In this document: positions 30,386 through 37,310 of the stretch, piece by piece
Position numbering within the stretch: the first letter of the stretch is position 1
Layout of the letters: each line of letters starts with the position of its first letter
NCBI RefSeq assembly: GCF_000209655.1
Contig: NC_015459.1
Span: 1 to 41,205, forward strand
DNA: 41,205 nt
Origin: Pusillimonas sp. T7-7
Lineage (GTDB): Bacteria; Pseudomonadota; Gammaproteobacteria; Burkholderiales; Burkholderiaceae_B
Direction: 5' to 3'
The notes under the pieces: model-generated
What the model was told of the DNA's origin: nothing
What the model saw: the letters and a program-made list of their open reading frames with translations, nothing else
Databases searched by the model: none
Program-made: the position numbers and the translations under genes

Positions 30386-31646
30386 CGTCGTTTCCTTTGG
30401 CCTCTTCAGTTGGCCGATAAATAGAGTCACCACCCTCGATGGGGGGCAGGTTCTTTAGGCGCCGCACTTCGTTAATGGTCATCCAGCCTTGAGCGCCCGG
30501 CCCGCCTAGCGCCTTGCCGAAGTATTCGCCTTGCGCTTTGGAGTCGCCAGCCATCAAACCATCAACGTTATGTTCCACAAAGTACCGGGCGGTGCGAAAG
30601 AGTTTTCGGTTAAGCTCGTCTTTGCAGCGTTTAAGGTGCGGCCCGAGCGTGTACTTAACAAAGCCGATACCCATTTGCTCGATGCCGCTGCCCCAGCTAG
30701 TCGATTTGGTTGTCTCGCCTATCATGTGGGGGGGAACCCCAAAGGCGCGGGCTATGTCGATTACCTGCCATTGGCGCGATTCCAGCAATTGCTGGTCAAC
30801 CGCCGACATGGTGAGTTCTTTTACGTCTAGCCCCTCGGTCAGAATCAGCGGTATCTTGCGGTTTCCAGAGTTGCCGCCGTACTTGGCTACCCAAGCGGCG
30901 CGAAAGTCCTCTTGTTGGTCTAGGGTCATTTCCGCAGGCGCTCGGATGGCTACCTCTGGCTTGCCGCCTTCGCTGAAGAACCGGCCAGCGTGATCGTCGC
31001 CTTGAATGGCAATGCCGATACCGTTGCGGGCGCCCCACTGGATAACGGACATGGAACATTCGCCGTTAAATCCGAAGCCGGGGATATGCAGCACATCATC
31101 CTGATCGACGGCGAAGTAGCCTTTCTCGTCATCCCAAAAGCGATAGCCGAGCCGCTTGGGGTCGCGTGGGCTTGTGCGATCCTGCACAAAGATATCAACC
31201 TTGGATCGATACCAGGGGATAAGGCCCGTCATGTAACCGGCCCGGTTGCGCGTGATGTATGCAATGCCATCGCCGCGCAGCAGCATCTGGCCTATCAGAA
31301 ATTCCCACCCAGCAGCAGACGGCCATGCTTGGCTAAACTGCTCGTTCAGTATCCACCAGTAATCATGGTCGGCCCTGACCCGCGTTTCTCCGACGCGCTC
31401 GTAAACGGGCAGCGGTAGCTGTGCGATGGACCCGGCAATAAGGTTTACGCTGGCGTACACGGCAGACACGCGCATAGCCGTCTTGTCGTTCACCACAGCG
31501 CCGGCAGAGGTCGTCGGGTCGCCAAATAGCTCGAACATCTTGATCGAGTCTGACGAAATGACCGTTTCGCCCTCGACGACATTGCCGATAGTCGGCTCTG
31601 TGCGCTCGGGCGACGGGTCGCGCTTACCAAATAGTGTTTTAAGCAT
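30351..31646 (-). CDS. HK97-family portal protein
   Basis: 431 residues with the HK97 portal signature: TAMRVSAVYASVNLIAGSIAQLPLPVYE at the N-terminal third, VLHIPGFGFNGECSMSVIQWGARNGIGIA in the centre and ESRQWQVIDIARAFGVPPHMIGETTKSTSWGSGIEQMGIGFVKYTLGPHLKR near the C-terminal third. The dodecameric portal is the DNA entry and exit channel and docks the terminase. Shares a base with the large terminase stop. Confidence 0.93.
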   Translation of the reverse strand: MLKTLFGKRDPSPERTEPTIGNVVEGETVISSDSIKMFELFGDPTTSAGAVVNDKTAMRVSAVYASVNLIAGSIAQLPLPVYERVGETRVRADHDYWWILNEQFSQAWPSAAGWEFLIGQMLLRGDGIAYITRNRAGYMTGLIPWYRSKVDIFVQDRTSPRDPKRLGYRFWDDEKGYFAVDQDDVLHIPGFGFNGECSMSVIQWGARNGIGIAIQGDDHAGRFFSEGGKPEVAIRAPAEMTLDQQEDFRAAWVAKYGGNSGNRKIPLILTEGLDVKELTMSAVDQQLLESRQWQVIDIARAFGVPPHMIGETTKSTSWGSGIEQMGIGFVKYTLGPHLKRCKDELNRKLFRTARYFVEHNVDGLMAGDSKAQGEYFGKALGGPGAQGWMTINEVRRLKNLPPIEGGDSIYRPTEEAKGNDDEDSEADAISA

Positions 31647-33166
31647 CAGTCGATCACCACGAAGCCTTGTTTGATTGCTTTAGGACCGTCTTCCGGCTCG
31701 CCGCCAGCCGCAAAGAACGCCATCGCCATAGCAACCATGCCGTCAATACGGCCGGTTGCCTTGTGTTTGTCCAGCTTTCGATTACCTGCCGCGTCCTTGG
31801 ATATCACAGCATTGGCCGCGCACATCGTCAGCACCGGATGGTTGCCGTGAGCAATGCGCCCGTTCAGTAGCTCGGATTCCAGTGCGTCGATAGCCGGGCT
31901 CATGTCCTTGAAGCCCTGGCCGCATTCGGTCAGCGGTAGGTCAATGCCGAGCGTGTCAAATTCCTTTTGCAGCAACGTGATGCGCCAGCGGTCATACGCA
32001 ATGGCCTGCACGTTCAATTCGGACAGGATCGCGGCCATGTCCTGCGCCACGAACTCGTAATCAACCGTTGCGCCTGGCGTGGTATGCAGGTAATCCTGCT
32101 TGGCCCATACGTCATACGGCTGCCTGTCACGCTTGGCCCGGTCATAAAGGCCGGATTCAGGCGTCCAGAAGTGCGGCACAACATGCCATACCCCGGCAAT
32201 CTTGCCGATAATCACCAGGGCAGTAAGGTCAGTGCGGGCCGATAAGTCCAGGCCGGCCCATACTTTCGTGTCGCCAAAGTCAACGACGCGGCCTGAGTTG
32301 GCATCCCATACGTTTTTGCTGATGAATGGGGTTACGGTTGAGACGCGCTGGTTCAGTATCAGGTTGCGAAACGTGTTTTCTGCCGATGGCATCCGGGCGG
32401 CCTGCCTGGCCTGCTCTTCCAAATCCTCAAGGCTGCGAAATATCCCCAATGCCGGGTTTGCCGCCTTCCATGCCGTCTTATCCAGTACATCGGCGCCGGG
32501 CTTTGCTGCGTACACATGACTAACGATGCGCGGGTCTTTCGATTTCTCCGCGTCGTCTATCCATTGGCTCAATAAATCGGCATCGTTCGCCGCTTGCGTG
32601 CTAATCACCAAAAGCAAGGGCGCTTTGTGGGCGCCCTGTGCGGTAGTGATTGCGTCTACAAAATCGTTCTGCGGGCCTCTTACCTGCCCGGTTTCGTCCA
32701 GTATCGCCAGGATGGGCGACAGGCCGTGCGCGGTAGTGCCGTCAGCAGCCAGCGCCCGATACTCTACGTTCAAAGGCAGGCCAATAAGGCGCTTGCCAGA
32801 AGGCACGATACGGACAATGCCGGACAGCTCCGGGGATAACTGCACCATCTTTGCGGCCAGATTGAACACCAGCGCTGCCTGATCGCGGGACTGCGCCCCA
32901 CTTACGATCTGGCTGTTTAGCTGCGCCTCTGGCCCGACAAGATGAGCCAACAAGATACCGGCAACAAGGGCCGATTTGCCATTCTTGCGGGCAATAGACA
33001 AGTAAGCGCGGCGTGTTCCGTGCTTGTTGTCGTAAACCGCCTTGATGAACTTCTTCTGAAACGGAGCCAGCTTGATAGGCTGGCCGACATGCTCGCCTTC
33101 CGGCGCAACGCAGTATCTTTCGATGAAGGCGCAGACCTTATCGCCCCTGCTCAGCTTCGTTGCCAC
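31646..33166 (-). CDS. Terminase large subunit
   Basis: 506 residues. ATPase domain with Walker A-like ARKNGKSALV (59-68) and Walker B ILAILDE (152-158), then the RNase H-like nuclease domain starting near VWAGLDLSARTDLTAL and continuing to the C-terminus. It pumps DNA into proheads and cuts genome ends. The HNH partner gene at 33750 and the P27-type small subunit place it with HK97-like packaging systems, which usually cut at cos. Confidence 0.93.
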   Translation of the reverse strand: MATKLSRGDKVCAFIERYCVAPEGEHVGQPIKLAPFQKKFIKAVYDNKHGTRRAYLSIARKNGKSALVAGILLAHLVGPEAQLNSQIVSGAQSRDQAALVFNLAAKMVQLSPELSGIVRIVPSGKRLIGLPLNVEYRALAADGTTAHGLSPILAILDETGQVRGPQNDFVDAITTAQGAHKAPLLLVISTQAANDADLLSQWIDDAEKSKDPRIVSHVYAAKPGADVLDKTAWKAANPALGIFRSLEDLEEQARQAARMPSAENTFRNLILNQRVSTVTPFISKNVWDANSGRVVDFGDTKVWAGLDLSARTDLTALVIIGKIAGVWHVVPHFWTPESGLYDRAKRDRQPYDVWAKQDYLHTTPGATVDYEFVAQDMAAILSELNVQAIAYDRWRITLLQKEFDTLGIDLPLTECGQGFKDMSPAIDALESELLNGRIAHGNHPVLTMCAANAVISKDAAGNRKLDKHKATGRIDGMVAMAMAFFAAGGEPEDGPKAIKQGFVVID

Positions 33167-33639
33167 TACTTAACAGCCCGAAGCCCCGGTATCAGCGTAT
33201 CCTCAACCTGTTCGCTGGCCTTCTTGGCGTCCTTCTCGTTCTTCAGCGCCTTGGCGGCATCCTCGCTCTTGCCGACAGTGGCTTCGGCGTGGACATGGAG
33301 CATTCGAGATAAGGCCATTGCGCGGCGTGTTAGGGTTTCCAGCAAGCTATGTTTGGGATTGACAACCATCGTCCCGCGATCATTCTTGAGCGTGTCGCCC
33401 TCAATGTCGATCTCACCTTGCAAGCGTTCAATGTCAGCCTTGCAGCGGGCAAGGTTCGCGGCGTTCTCAAGGTCGGAATTGTTCCAAGTGTCTCTCGCGC
33501 GCGCGGTAACGATGGCGTCCCAAAACGGGCGGTCACCTTCGCGCAAAGTAATGTAATCGGGCGGCGATATCGGGCCAGCAGCAACGGCCTGGGCGGCCTT
33601 TACCGCAGCAGTCGCACTGTCTGATCTGACTCGTTTCAT
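33166..33639 (-). CDS. Terminase small subunit, P27-like
   Basis: 157 residues. GDRPFWDAIVTARARDTWNNSDLENAANLARCKADIERLQGEIDIEGDTLKNDRGTMVVNPKHSLLETLTRRAMALSRML is the P27-family small terminase pattern (VVNPKHSLLETL is diagnostic). It recognises the packaging site in concatemeric DNA and recruits the large subunit, whose start codon overlaps its stop. Confidence 0.88.
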   Translation of the reverse strand: MKRVRSDSATAAVKAAQAVAAGPISPPDYITLREGDRPFWDAIVTARARDTWNNSDLENAANLARCKADIERLQGEIDIEGDTLKNDRGTMVVNPKHSLLETLTRRAMALSRMLHVHAEATVGKSEDAAKALKNEKDAKKASEQVEDTLIPGLRAVK

Positions 33640-33749
33640 GGTTTATTTTCGGTTAGCGTTGAATGAAGACTTGGGCGGCGGTCTCAGAAGGGAAAGGATC
33701 TAGACTTACTATGGCCCCCACCCCTTTCATAGACTAAAACTATGACCGA
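33640..33749. other. Possible cos region
   Basis: 110 bases between the packaging HNH and the small terminase genes with no reading frame. CTATG (33709-33713) and CATAG (33728-33732) flank a C-rich stretch GCCCCCACCCC, and ACTATG recurs just downstream. A cohesive-end site near the terminase and HNH genes would be usual for this packaging type, but nothing here proves it. Confidence 0.3.
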
Positions 33750-34085
33750 TCATTGGTTCCAGTGGTGCGCTGGGTCGATCGGCTGGCCTGTCACGTCCCC
33801 TCCGATCCTCACCCCTCGCGCTTCCTCTCTGGCTATCGTGCTGTCATGGTGCGTCTTGCATACCGCAGCCCAATTGGATTGATCCCAAAATAGCGTTTGG
33901 TCGCCCTTGTGCGGGATGATGTGGTTGACCACAGTAGCCGCCTCTACCCGGCCATCCTCTTTGCAGTACACGCAAAGCGGGTTGGCTTGCAGGTATCTGT
34001 CCCTGGCCCTTCTCCATGCCGCTGTGTATCCGCGTTCATGTGCTGACCGCTTATCGCCGCGCCAGCTTGGCACCCGCTCGTTCAT
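33750..34085 (-). CDS. Packaging HNH endonuclease
   Basis: 111 residues. Zinc-binding cysteine pairs Cys38/Cys41 (PLCVYC) and Cys76 with His79 (VCKTHHD) frame the ββα-metal core with VVNHIIPHKGD (His55) and the WDQSNWAAVC helix. Small HNH proteins directly before the small terminase gene (such as HK97 gp74) stimulate terminase cleavage at cos. This one has that size and position, so it is likely a packaging factor rather than a homing enzyme. Confidence 0.87.
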   Translation of the reverse strand: MNERVPSWRGDKRSAHERGYTAAWRRARDRYLQANPLCVYCKEDGRVEAATVVNHIIPHKGDQTLFWDQSNWAAVCKTHHDSTIAREEARGVRIGGDVTGQPIDPAHHWNQ

Positions 34086-34236
34086 GCCTCACCCTCACGC
34101 CTTTCGCTACCCAATACCCCAACCTGTCTGGCCTTGGCTCGCATCCTGTCATCCAGCACATGAGCACGACGCCGTACAGGTAGTAGCGCAGCCACCACGC
34201 AACGGTCAGCTTGAGTGTGATCTGATTACTCGCCAT
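34051..34236 (-). CDS. Small membrane protein
   Basis: 61 residues. One hydrophobic segment (LTVAWWLRYYLYGVVLMCWMTGC, about residues 10-32) followed by a basic tail with GYWVAKGVRV, a pattern recurring in small proteins near the Q-terminase boundary of beta- and gammaproteobacterial phages. It overlaps the HNH gene by 35 bases and the preceding acidic ORF by 11. Function unknown. Confidence 0.6.
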   Translation of the reverse strand: MASNQITLKLTVAWWLRYYLYGVVLMCWMTGCEPRPDRLGYWVAKGVRVRHERAGAKLARR

Positions 34237-34333
34237 CCTCTTCCTCTACCCGCCCATGCTCTGCCACGTATTGCTTTGCGATTTCCTCGGGCGTTGGCTC
34301 GTCTATCTCTTCGCAGTCGTCGTTATCTGGCAT
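34226..34333 (-). CDS. Acidic 35-residue protein
   Basis: ATG 34333 to TAA 34226 encodes 35 residues (MPDNDDCEEIDEPTPEEIAK at the start, ending EEEDGE), strongly acidic. Its stop overlaps the start of the next gene in ATGGCGAGTAA. It is the first gene after the two late terminators. Short, but composition and overlap suggest it is real. Function unknown. Confidence 0.5.
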   Translation of the reverse strand: MPDNDDCEEIDEPTPEEIAKQYVAEHGRVEEEDGE

Positions 34334-34343
34334 ATCAAGCGCC

Positions 34344-34383
34344 AAAAAGAAACGCCCGCCGAATCGTTAAGACTCAGGCGGGC
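34344..34383 (-). terminator. Second late terminator
   Basis: On the - strand GCCCGCC (34377-34383 side) pairs with GGCGGGC (34354-34360 side), with an inner helix GAGTC/GATTC and loop TTAAC, then GTTTCTTTTT. It lies just before the first late gene. Confidence 0.75.
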
Positions 34384-34429
34384 CGGAAAGGCTGCGGTTA
34401 GGCAGCAGGAGGAGAACAGCGGGGGAATG

Positions 34430-34461
34430 AAAAAAGCCCGCAGCGGTTAGGCTTACGGGCT
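34430..34461 (-). terminator. First late terminator tR'-like
   Basis: On the - strand AGCCCG/CGGGCT (34456-34461 with 34435-34440) then six T. It is about 30 bases downstream of the predicted start of the late promoter at 34497-34525, so unmodified polymerase should stop here. Confidence 0.75.
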
Positions 34462-34496
34462 TCACAGAGGCAATTACTGCACTCTATCTGAATATC

Positions 34497-34525
34497 ATTA
34501 TAAACCGCCATAATAGTTTTTGCAA
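34497..34525 (-). promoter_or_regulatory. Late promoter pR'
   Basis: On the - strand TTGCAA (34520-34525) and consensus TATAAT (34497-34502) are separated by exactly 17 bases. Located just after the candidate Q gene and before two terminators, exactly the lambda pR'-tR' layout. Confidence 0.8.
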
Positions 34526-34532
34526 TGCAAAG

Positions 34533-35051
34533 TCACAGTTTGGCGGCATTAAATAGGGCGATACTGCCACGTTTGAGTATTTCATAGAACTCGTTGCGCG
34601 ACACGCCGTATTTGTCCTTGTACAGACTCTGGCGATCATCCCAACTGAGCCCACCCACGTAATAGCCCACCAGTACGATCCGTGTGATCTCGCACTGCAT
34701 GCGATGAAATGCCCTATGGACGGCCATGCTTTGCGGGTCTAGCCGCACCTCTGGCAACTCGCGGCCAGCCCCAATGCCAACCAGCTTGCAGAATGGGGTT
34801 ACGTTCAGATTGGCCCAAAACTGTTTTCGGTTTGCCCATTCACCCCATTGATGCAACGCCGTGGTTATGTGCGGCGCTATCTCTAGCTTTCGGCCCATAT
34901 CATCTTCCCCTTTGAATAACTGCTCTATCCCTGCCCTGGCCCGTTCCTGCTTGCCCTGGCGGGTTTTGGCGTGCTGGCGTTGCTGCTGGGCCTGCTTGCG
35001 CTCCAGCACAGAGCATGGGTCCATTCGCTCCCACTTCTCAGCCCAGGTCAT
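34533..35051 (-). CDS. Candidate late antiterminator (Q-like)
   Basis: 172 residues. The N-terminal 45 residues are a Gln/Arg/Lys-rich helix (KQAQQQRQHAKTRQGKQERARAG). The C-terminal half has HRAFHRMQCEITRIVLVGYYVGGLSWDDRQSLYKDKYGVSRNEFYEILKRGSIALF, a helix-turn-helix of the sigma region 4 type seen in antitermination Q proteins of the DUF1133-like class. The decisive evidence is context: the last gene of the early right operon, followed within 10 bases by a consensus promoter and tandem terminators. An internal Met at about 34898 could be an alternative start. Confidence 0.65.
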   Translation of the reverse strand: MTWAEKWERMDPCSVLERKQAQQQRQHAKTRQGKQERARAGIEQLFKGEDDMGRKLEIAPHITTALHQWGEWANRKQFWANLNVTPFCKLVGIGAGRELPEVRLDPQSMAVHRAFHRMQCEITRIVLVGYYVGGLSWDDRQSLYKDKYGVSRNEFYEILKRGSIALFNAAKL

Positions 35052-35289
35052 TCCCGACCTCTACCCATCTTTTCTCGGAGCCGCTATACCGCATCAATAG
35101 ACCCCTCGCTGGGTCAAACCATAGCTGTCCGTTTTTTGGTGGCATGGGTTCCATTCCCAGTCTTTTCGCCAGCGCCTTCAGTGATGTATCGAGGTTCCGC
35201 AAAAGATGCGGGATCGGACCTGTGAGAGTCATCCAGGTGCGGCGTAACGGGCGGTACACAATCAGCTTTCTGCGGTATCTCATCTTCAT
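35038..35289 (-). CDS. Hypothetical early protein
   Basis: 83 residues, basic. The C-terminal portion LGMEPMPPKNGQLWFDPARGLLMRYSGSEKRWVEVG looks like a small beta domain; no family recognised. GGAGG, provided by the end of the micro-ORF upstream, is its ribosome binding site, and its end overlaps the Q-like gene by 14 bases. Confidence 0.6.
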   Translation of the reverse strand: MKMRYRRKLIVYRPLRRTWMTLTGPIPHLLRNLDTSLKALAKRLGMEPMPPKNGQLWFDPARGLLMRYSGSEKRWVEVGNDLG

Positions 35290-35292
35290 AGG

Positions 35293-35352
35293 TCACCTCC
35301 ACCAGCACAGATACGCCGCATACGCCACGGTTGCGAACTCAACGATGGGCAT
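35293..35352 (-). CDS. 19-residue hydrophobic micro-ORF
   Basis: Starts in a TAATG overlap with the previous gene and ends GGAGGTGA, which also forms the ribosome binding site of the next gene. Encodes MPIVEFATVAYAAYLCWWR, one short membrane-like helix. Its main effect may be translational coupling; a functional peptide is possible. Confidence 0.4.
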   Translation of the reverse strand: MPIVEFATVAYAAYLCWWR

Positions 35353-35579
35353 TAGCGCCTCCTGAATTGCTTTGGGTCATACACGGGGCTTTTGCTGTCC
35401 CGCTCCTGGCGCAATTGCTTATCCGACTTGCCCCACGGGTAAATGTTGATGCTGAGCCCGCAGAATCGAAGAAGCAGCATGGGGCCAGCAACAAACGTCT
35501 TCATCGCGCCGACATGCGCAAGCCAGAGTCGGAACGAGCGAAGGCTGCGCCGGGGAATGTATCGTGTCTCGATCCGCAT
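35352..35579 (-). CDS. Hypothetical early protein
   Basis: 75 residues. ATG 35579 is supported by a GGGAGGGGAAGG ribosome binding site; the longer frame to 35711 runs inside the upstream gene. Basic N-terminus with a moderately hydrophobic middle (AMKTFVAGPMLLLRFCGLSINIYPW). No recognised domain. Confidence 0.6.
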   Translation of the reverse strand: MRIETRYIPRRSLRSFRLWLAHVGAMKTFVAGPMLLLRFCGLSINIYPWGKSDKQLRQERDSKSPVYDPKQFRRR

Positions 35580-35911
35580 CACCTTCCCCTCCCCATGCCG
35601 CTGTCCCCGCCATTCCCAATGCCAGCCATTGATATCGGCACGGGCAGCCGGTCTATCTCGTCGGCGCGGGGATGGCGAAGTGTTGAGATCGGCCTGAACG
35701 GCGGTATCCACTTGGCTGGGCCGTATTCGCGCTTGGCCCCAGTAAAGGCAAACAGGAAATCGTATTGATTCTGTCGGTAGCCCTTACGCTGGCCTGTTGC
35801 CGCCTCGACCTTTTTGCATAGATCGTGCATGGATAAGTGTCTGTTTACCCATTCGCCAGTGAGGTCTGCGAGTTTGTCTGCTACTGCTTGCTTGAGTTCG
35901 TTGTTGGTCAT
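35579..35911 (-). CDS. Hypothetical early protein
   Basis: 110 residues. Start at 35911 (MTNNELKQAVADKLADLTGEW) is coupled to the upstream stop; its own stop overlaps the next gene (TGATG). The end PISMAGIGNGGDSGMGRGR is Gly-rich and low in complexity. The segment VNRHLSMHDLCKKVEAATGQRKGYRQNQYDFLF suggests a helical DNA- or protein-binding role, not provable. Confidence 0.6.
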   Translation of the reverse strand: MTNNELKQAVADKLADLTGEWVNRHLSMHDLCKKVEAATGQRKGYRQNQYDFLFAFTGAKREYGPAKWIPPFRPISTLRHPRADEIDRLPVPISMAGIGNGGDSGMGRGR

Positions 35912-36075
35912 AGCCCTATCTCCACTTTTACAAATCCTTGTTTTTTTGTGTCCAGCGCTGAATGCCTGCGCTCCCATGCTCGGTATGCGTCGATAAACTT
36001 ACGCCTCGGGCTTGGGCCAATGTTCTCGCACCACACAAGCCACACCCCACCCTCTAGCCTTGCCTTTGGCTTCAT
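35908..36075 (-). CDS. 55-residue hypothetical protein
   Basis: ATG 36075 lies in an overlap with the endonuclease stop (ATGA). Encodes 55 residues starting MKPKARLEGGVWLVWCENIG and including SPRRKFIDAYRAWERR. Short proteins starting MKPKARL with a Trp/Val strand and a terminal helix ending in a YxxWxxR pattern are common phage early products of unknown function. It is intact, not a piece of rusA. Confidence 0.6.
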   Translation of the reverse strand: MKPKARLEGGVWLVWCENIGPSPRRKFIDAYRAWERRHSALDTKKQGFVKVEIGL

Positions 36076-37034
36076 GGCTCCCACCCTGGAATAAGCGACT
36101 GGACCGCCCTCTTTAGGGCCGCGTACGCCTTCGTGTCGATGACGATCAGCTTCACGTTAGGGTGATACTTCGCCATCCTGCGAATCTTGGTCTTGCTGCG
36201 ATCGTCCATCCAGCCCTTGACCTCGTGGTATGCCTCCGCCCCGCTGTTCTCCTGCACCCAAAAATCCGGCAGATAGCTGTTCGTGCCCCGCCTGATGCCC
36301 TCAAACCAAAACGTTTTGGGCTCATGCTTCCAGTCACGTATCTCCCCTCTATCCTTCAGCCATTGCAGGTAGTGCGCATAATTGGCTTCCCATTTAGATC
36401 GGTAGTACTTCCTAGCCCCGCCAATCTCACGCCAGGCTGCTTTCCATGTAGCCCCAGGCCTTGAGGGATATAGCGTTCCGTTCTCGGCCCTGGTGCGGCC
36501 TGCCTTTAGTATTCGGGATGCTTTCTGTTCGTCCGTCTCTCTTCCTGCGAACGCTAGGGATTTTTCGCTAATCTTCATTCTTGTTTCTTCGGTATGCTTG
36601 CCGCCAAGAAACCCTTTCGGATGCCCCTTGGTCGCAAAATGATCTTTAAGCGCCTTCGTTACGTGCGCCCTGCGATCTTGATCGTTGTCGAACTTTGGCT
36701 TCCTGATTTTTGGGGTCGCCACCATTCGCCTTTTCTGGTTCGTGAGCCCGAGCTCCCGCGCCTTTCTGCACACATTGGTTTTGTGTCGCCCTAAAGACGC
36801 TGCCAGGCCAGTTAGGCCTATTTCTTCCGCGACGCCGCTGCTTTGGTACGCAGACACAAGCAACGACTCTTCTTCCGGCGTCCACTCCTGGGCCTTTTTC
36901 CGCACACCCAGCCGCCAAAGCTTGTTTCTGACAGCGGCAGCGCTGCAGCCTAGAATCACCCCAATTTCTTCGTAGGTGTGTTTGGCACTCAACTCAACCA
37001 ACCTGGACACCCTCTCTTCGCCCCATGATTTCAT
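36072..37034 (-). CDS. NUMOD3/DUF1064 endonuclease displacing rusA
   Basis: 320 residues. Residues 1-100 carry two helix-turn-helix units (HTYEEIGVILGCSAAAVRNKLWRLGV and AEEIGLTGLAASLGRHKTNVCRKARELGL) like GcrA/Myb-type DNA binding. The middle shows NUMOD3-like KGFLGGKHTEETRMKISEKSLAF. The C-terminal PD-(D/E)XK nuclease of DUF1064 type has Glu in SKWEANY, Asp257 in YLPDFWV and Glu271-Lys273 in HEVKGW. Modular DNA binding plus nuclease suggests a homing enzyme. It sits exactly where rusA should continue, so it may have replaced the resolvase. GGAGGGAG lies in the rusA stump. Confidence 0.8.
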   Translation of the reverse strand: MKSWGEERVSRLVELSAKHTYEEIGVILGCSAAAVRNKLWRLGVRKKAQEWTPEEESLLVSAYQSSGVAEEIGLTGLAASLGRHKTNVCRKARELGLTNQKRRMVATPKIRKPKFDNDQDRRAHVTKALKDHFATKGHPKGFLGGKHTEETRMKISEKSLAFAGRETDEQKASRILKAGRTRAENGTLYPSRPGATWKAAWREIGGARKYYRSKWEANYAHYLQWLKDRGEIRDWKHEPKTFWFEGIRRGTNSYLPDFWVQENSGAEAYHEVKGWMDDRSKTKIRRMAKYHPNVKLIVIDTKAYAALKRAVQSLIPGWEP

Positions 37035-37126
37035 TCACTCCCTCCCCAATGCTTGCCGTTCTTGCGGTTTGGCATGAGGGAAGTGTCGGGCCACGGCAGG
37101 ATGATGGTTAGGCGGTCAAGCTGCAT
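37031..37126 (-). pseudogene. N-terminal stump of a RusA-like resolvase
   Basis: ATG at 37126 overlaps the preceding gene. 31 codons read MQLDRLTIILPWPDTSLMPN then RKNGKHWGGSE and stop. The LPWP-x-PN-x-HW pattern is the start of RusA-type Holliday junction resolvases (normally about 110-140 residues). The rest, including the catalytic aspartates, is absent, and the endonuclease start codon overlaps the stop. It cannot resolve junctions. Confidence 0.65.
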
Positions 37127-37310
37127 CTTTTTGCCCCTTCAGTATTTCCAGCGTCTGCGCCCGATCCCTATCCGATAGCCCGGACAGAAACTTGTCTTGC
37201 TTCTCACGGCTTGGGCGCAGGAATATGACGTAGCGGGCATTGCAGGCGATGCAGCCCTTTTGGTAGTAGGGCGAGTGTGTGCAGTTGAATTGCAGTTCGG
37301 CGGGGATCAT
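37116..37310 (-). CDS. Small cysteine-containing early protein
   Basis: 64 residues. CTHSPYYQKGCIACNARYVIFLRPSREKQDKFLSGLSDRDRAQTLEILKGQ has three cysteines and a histidine that could bind zinc, followed by helices. Overlaps both the DnaC-like stop (ATGA) and the RusA start. Similar small proteins lie between dnaC-like and rusA genes in related phages. Function unknown. Confidence 0.6.
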   Translation of the reverse strand: MIPAELQFNCTHSPYYQKGCIACNARYVIFLRPSREKQDKFLSGLSDRDRAQTLEILKGQKDAA

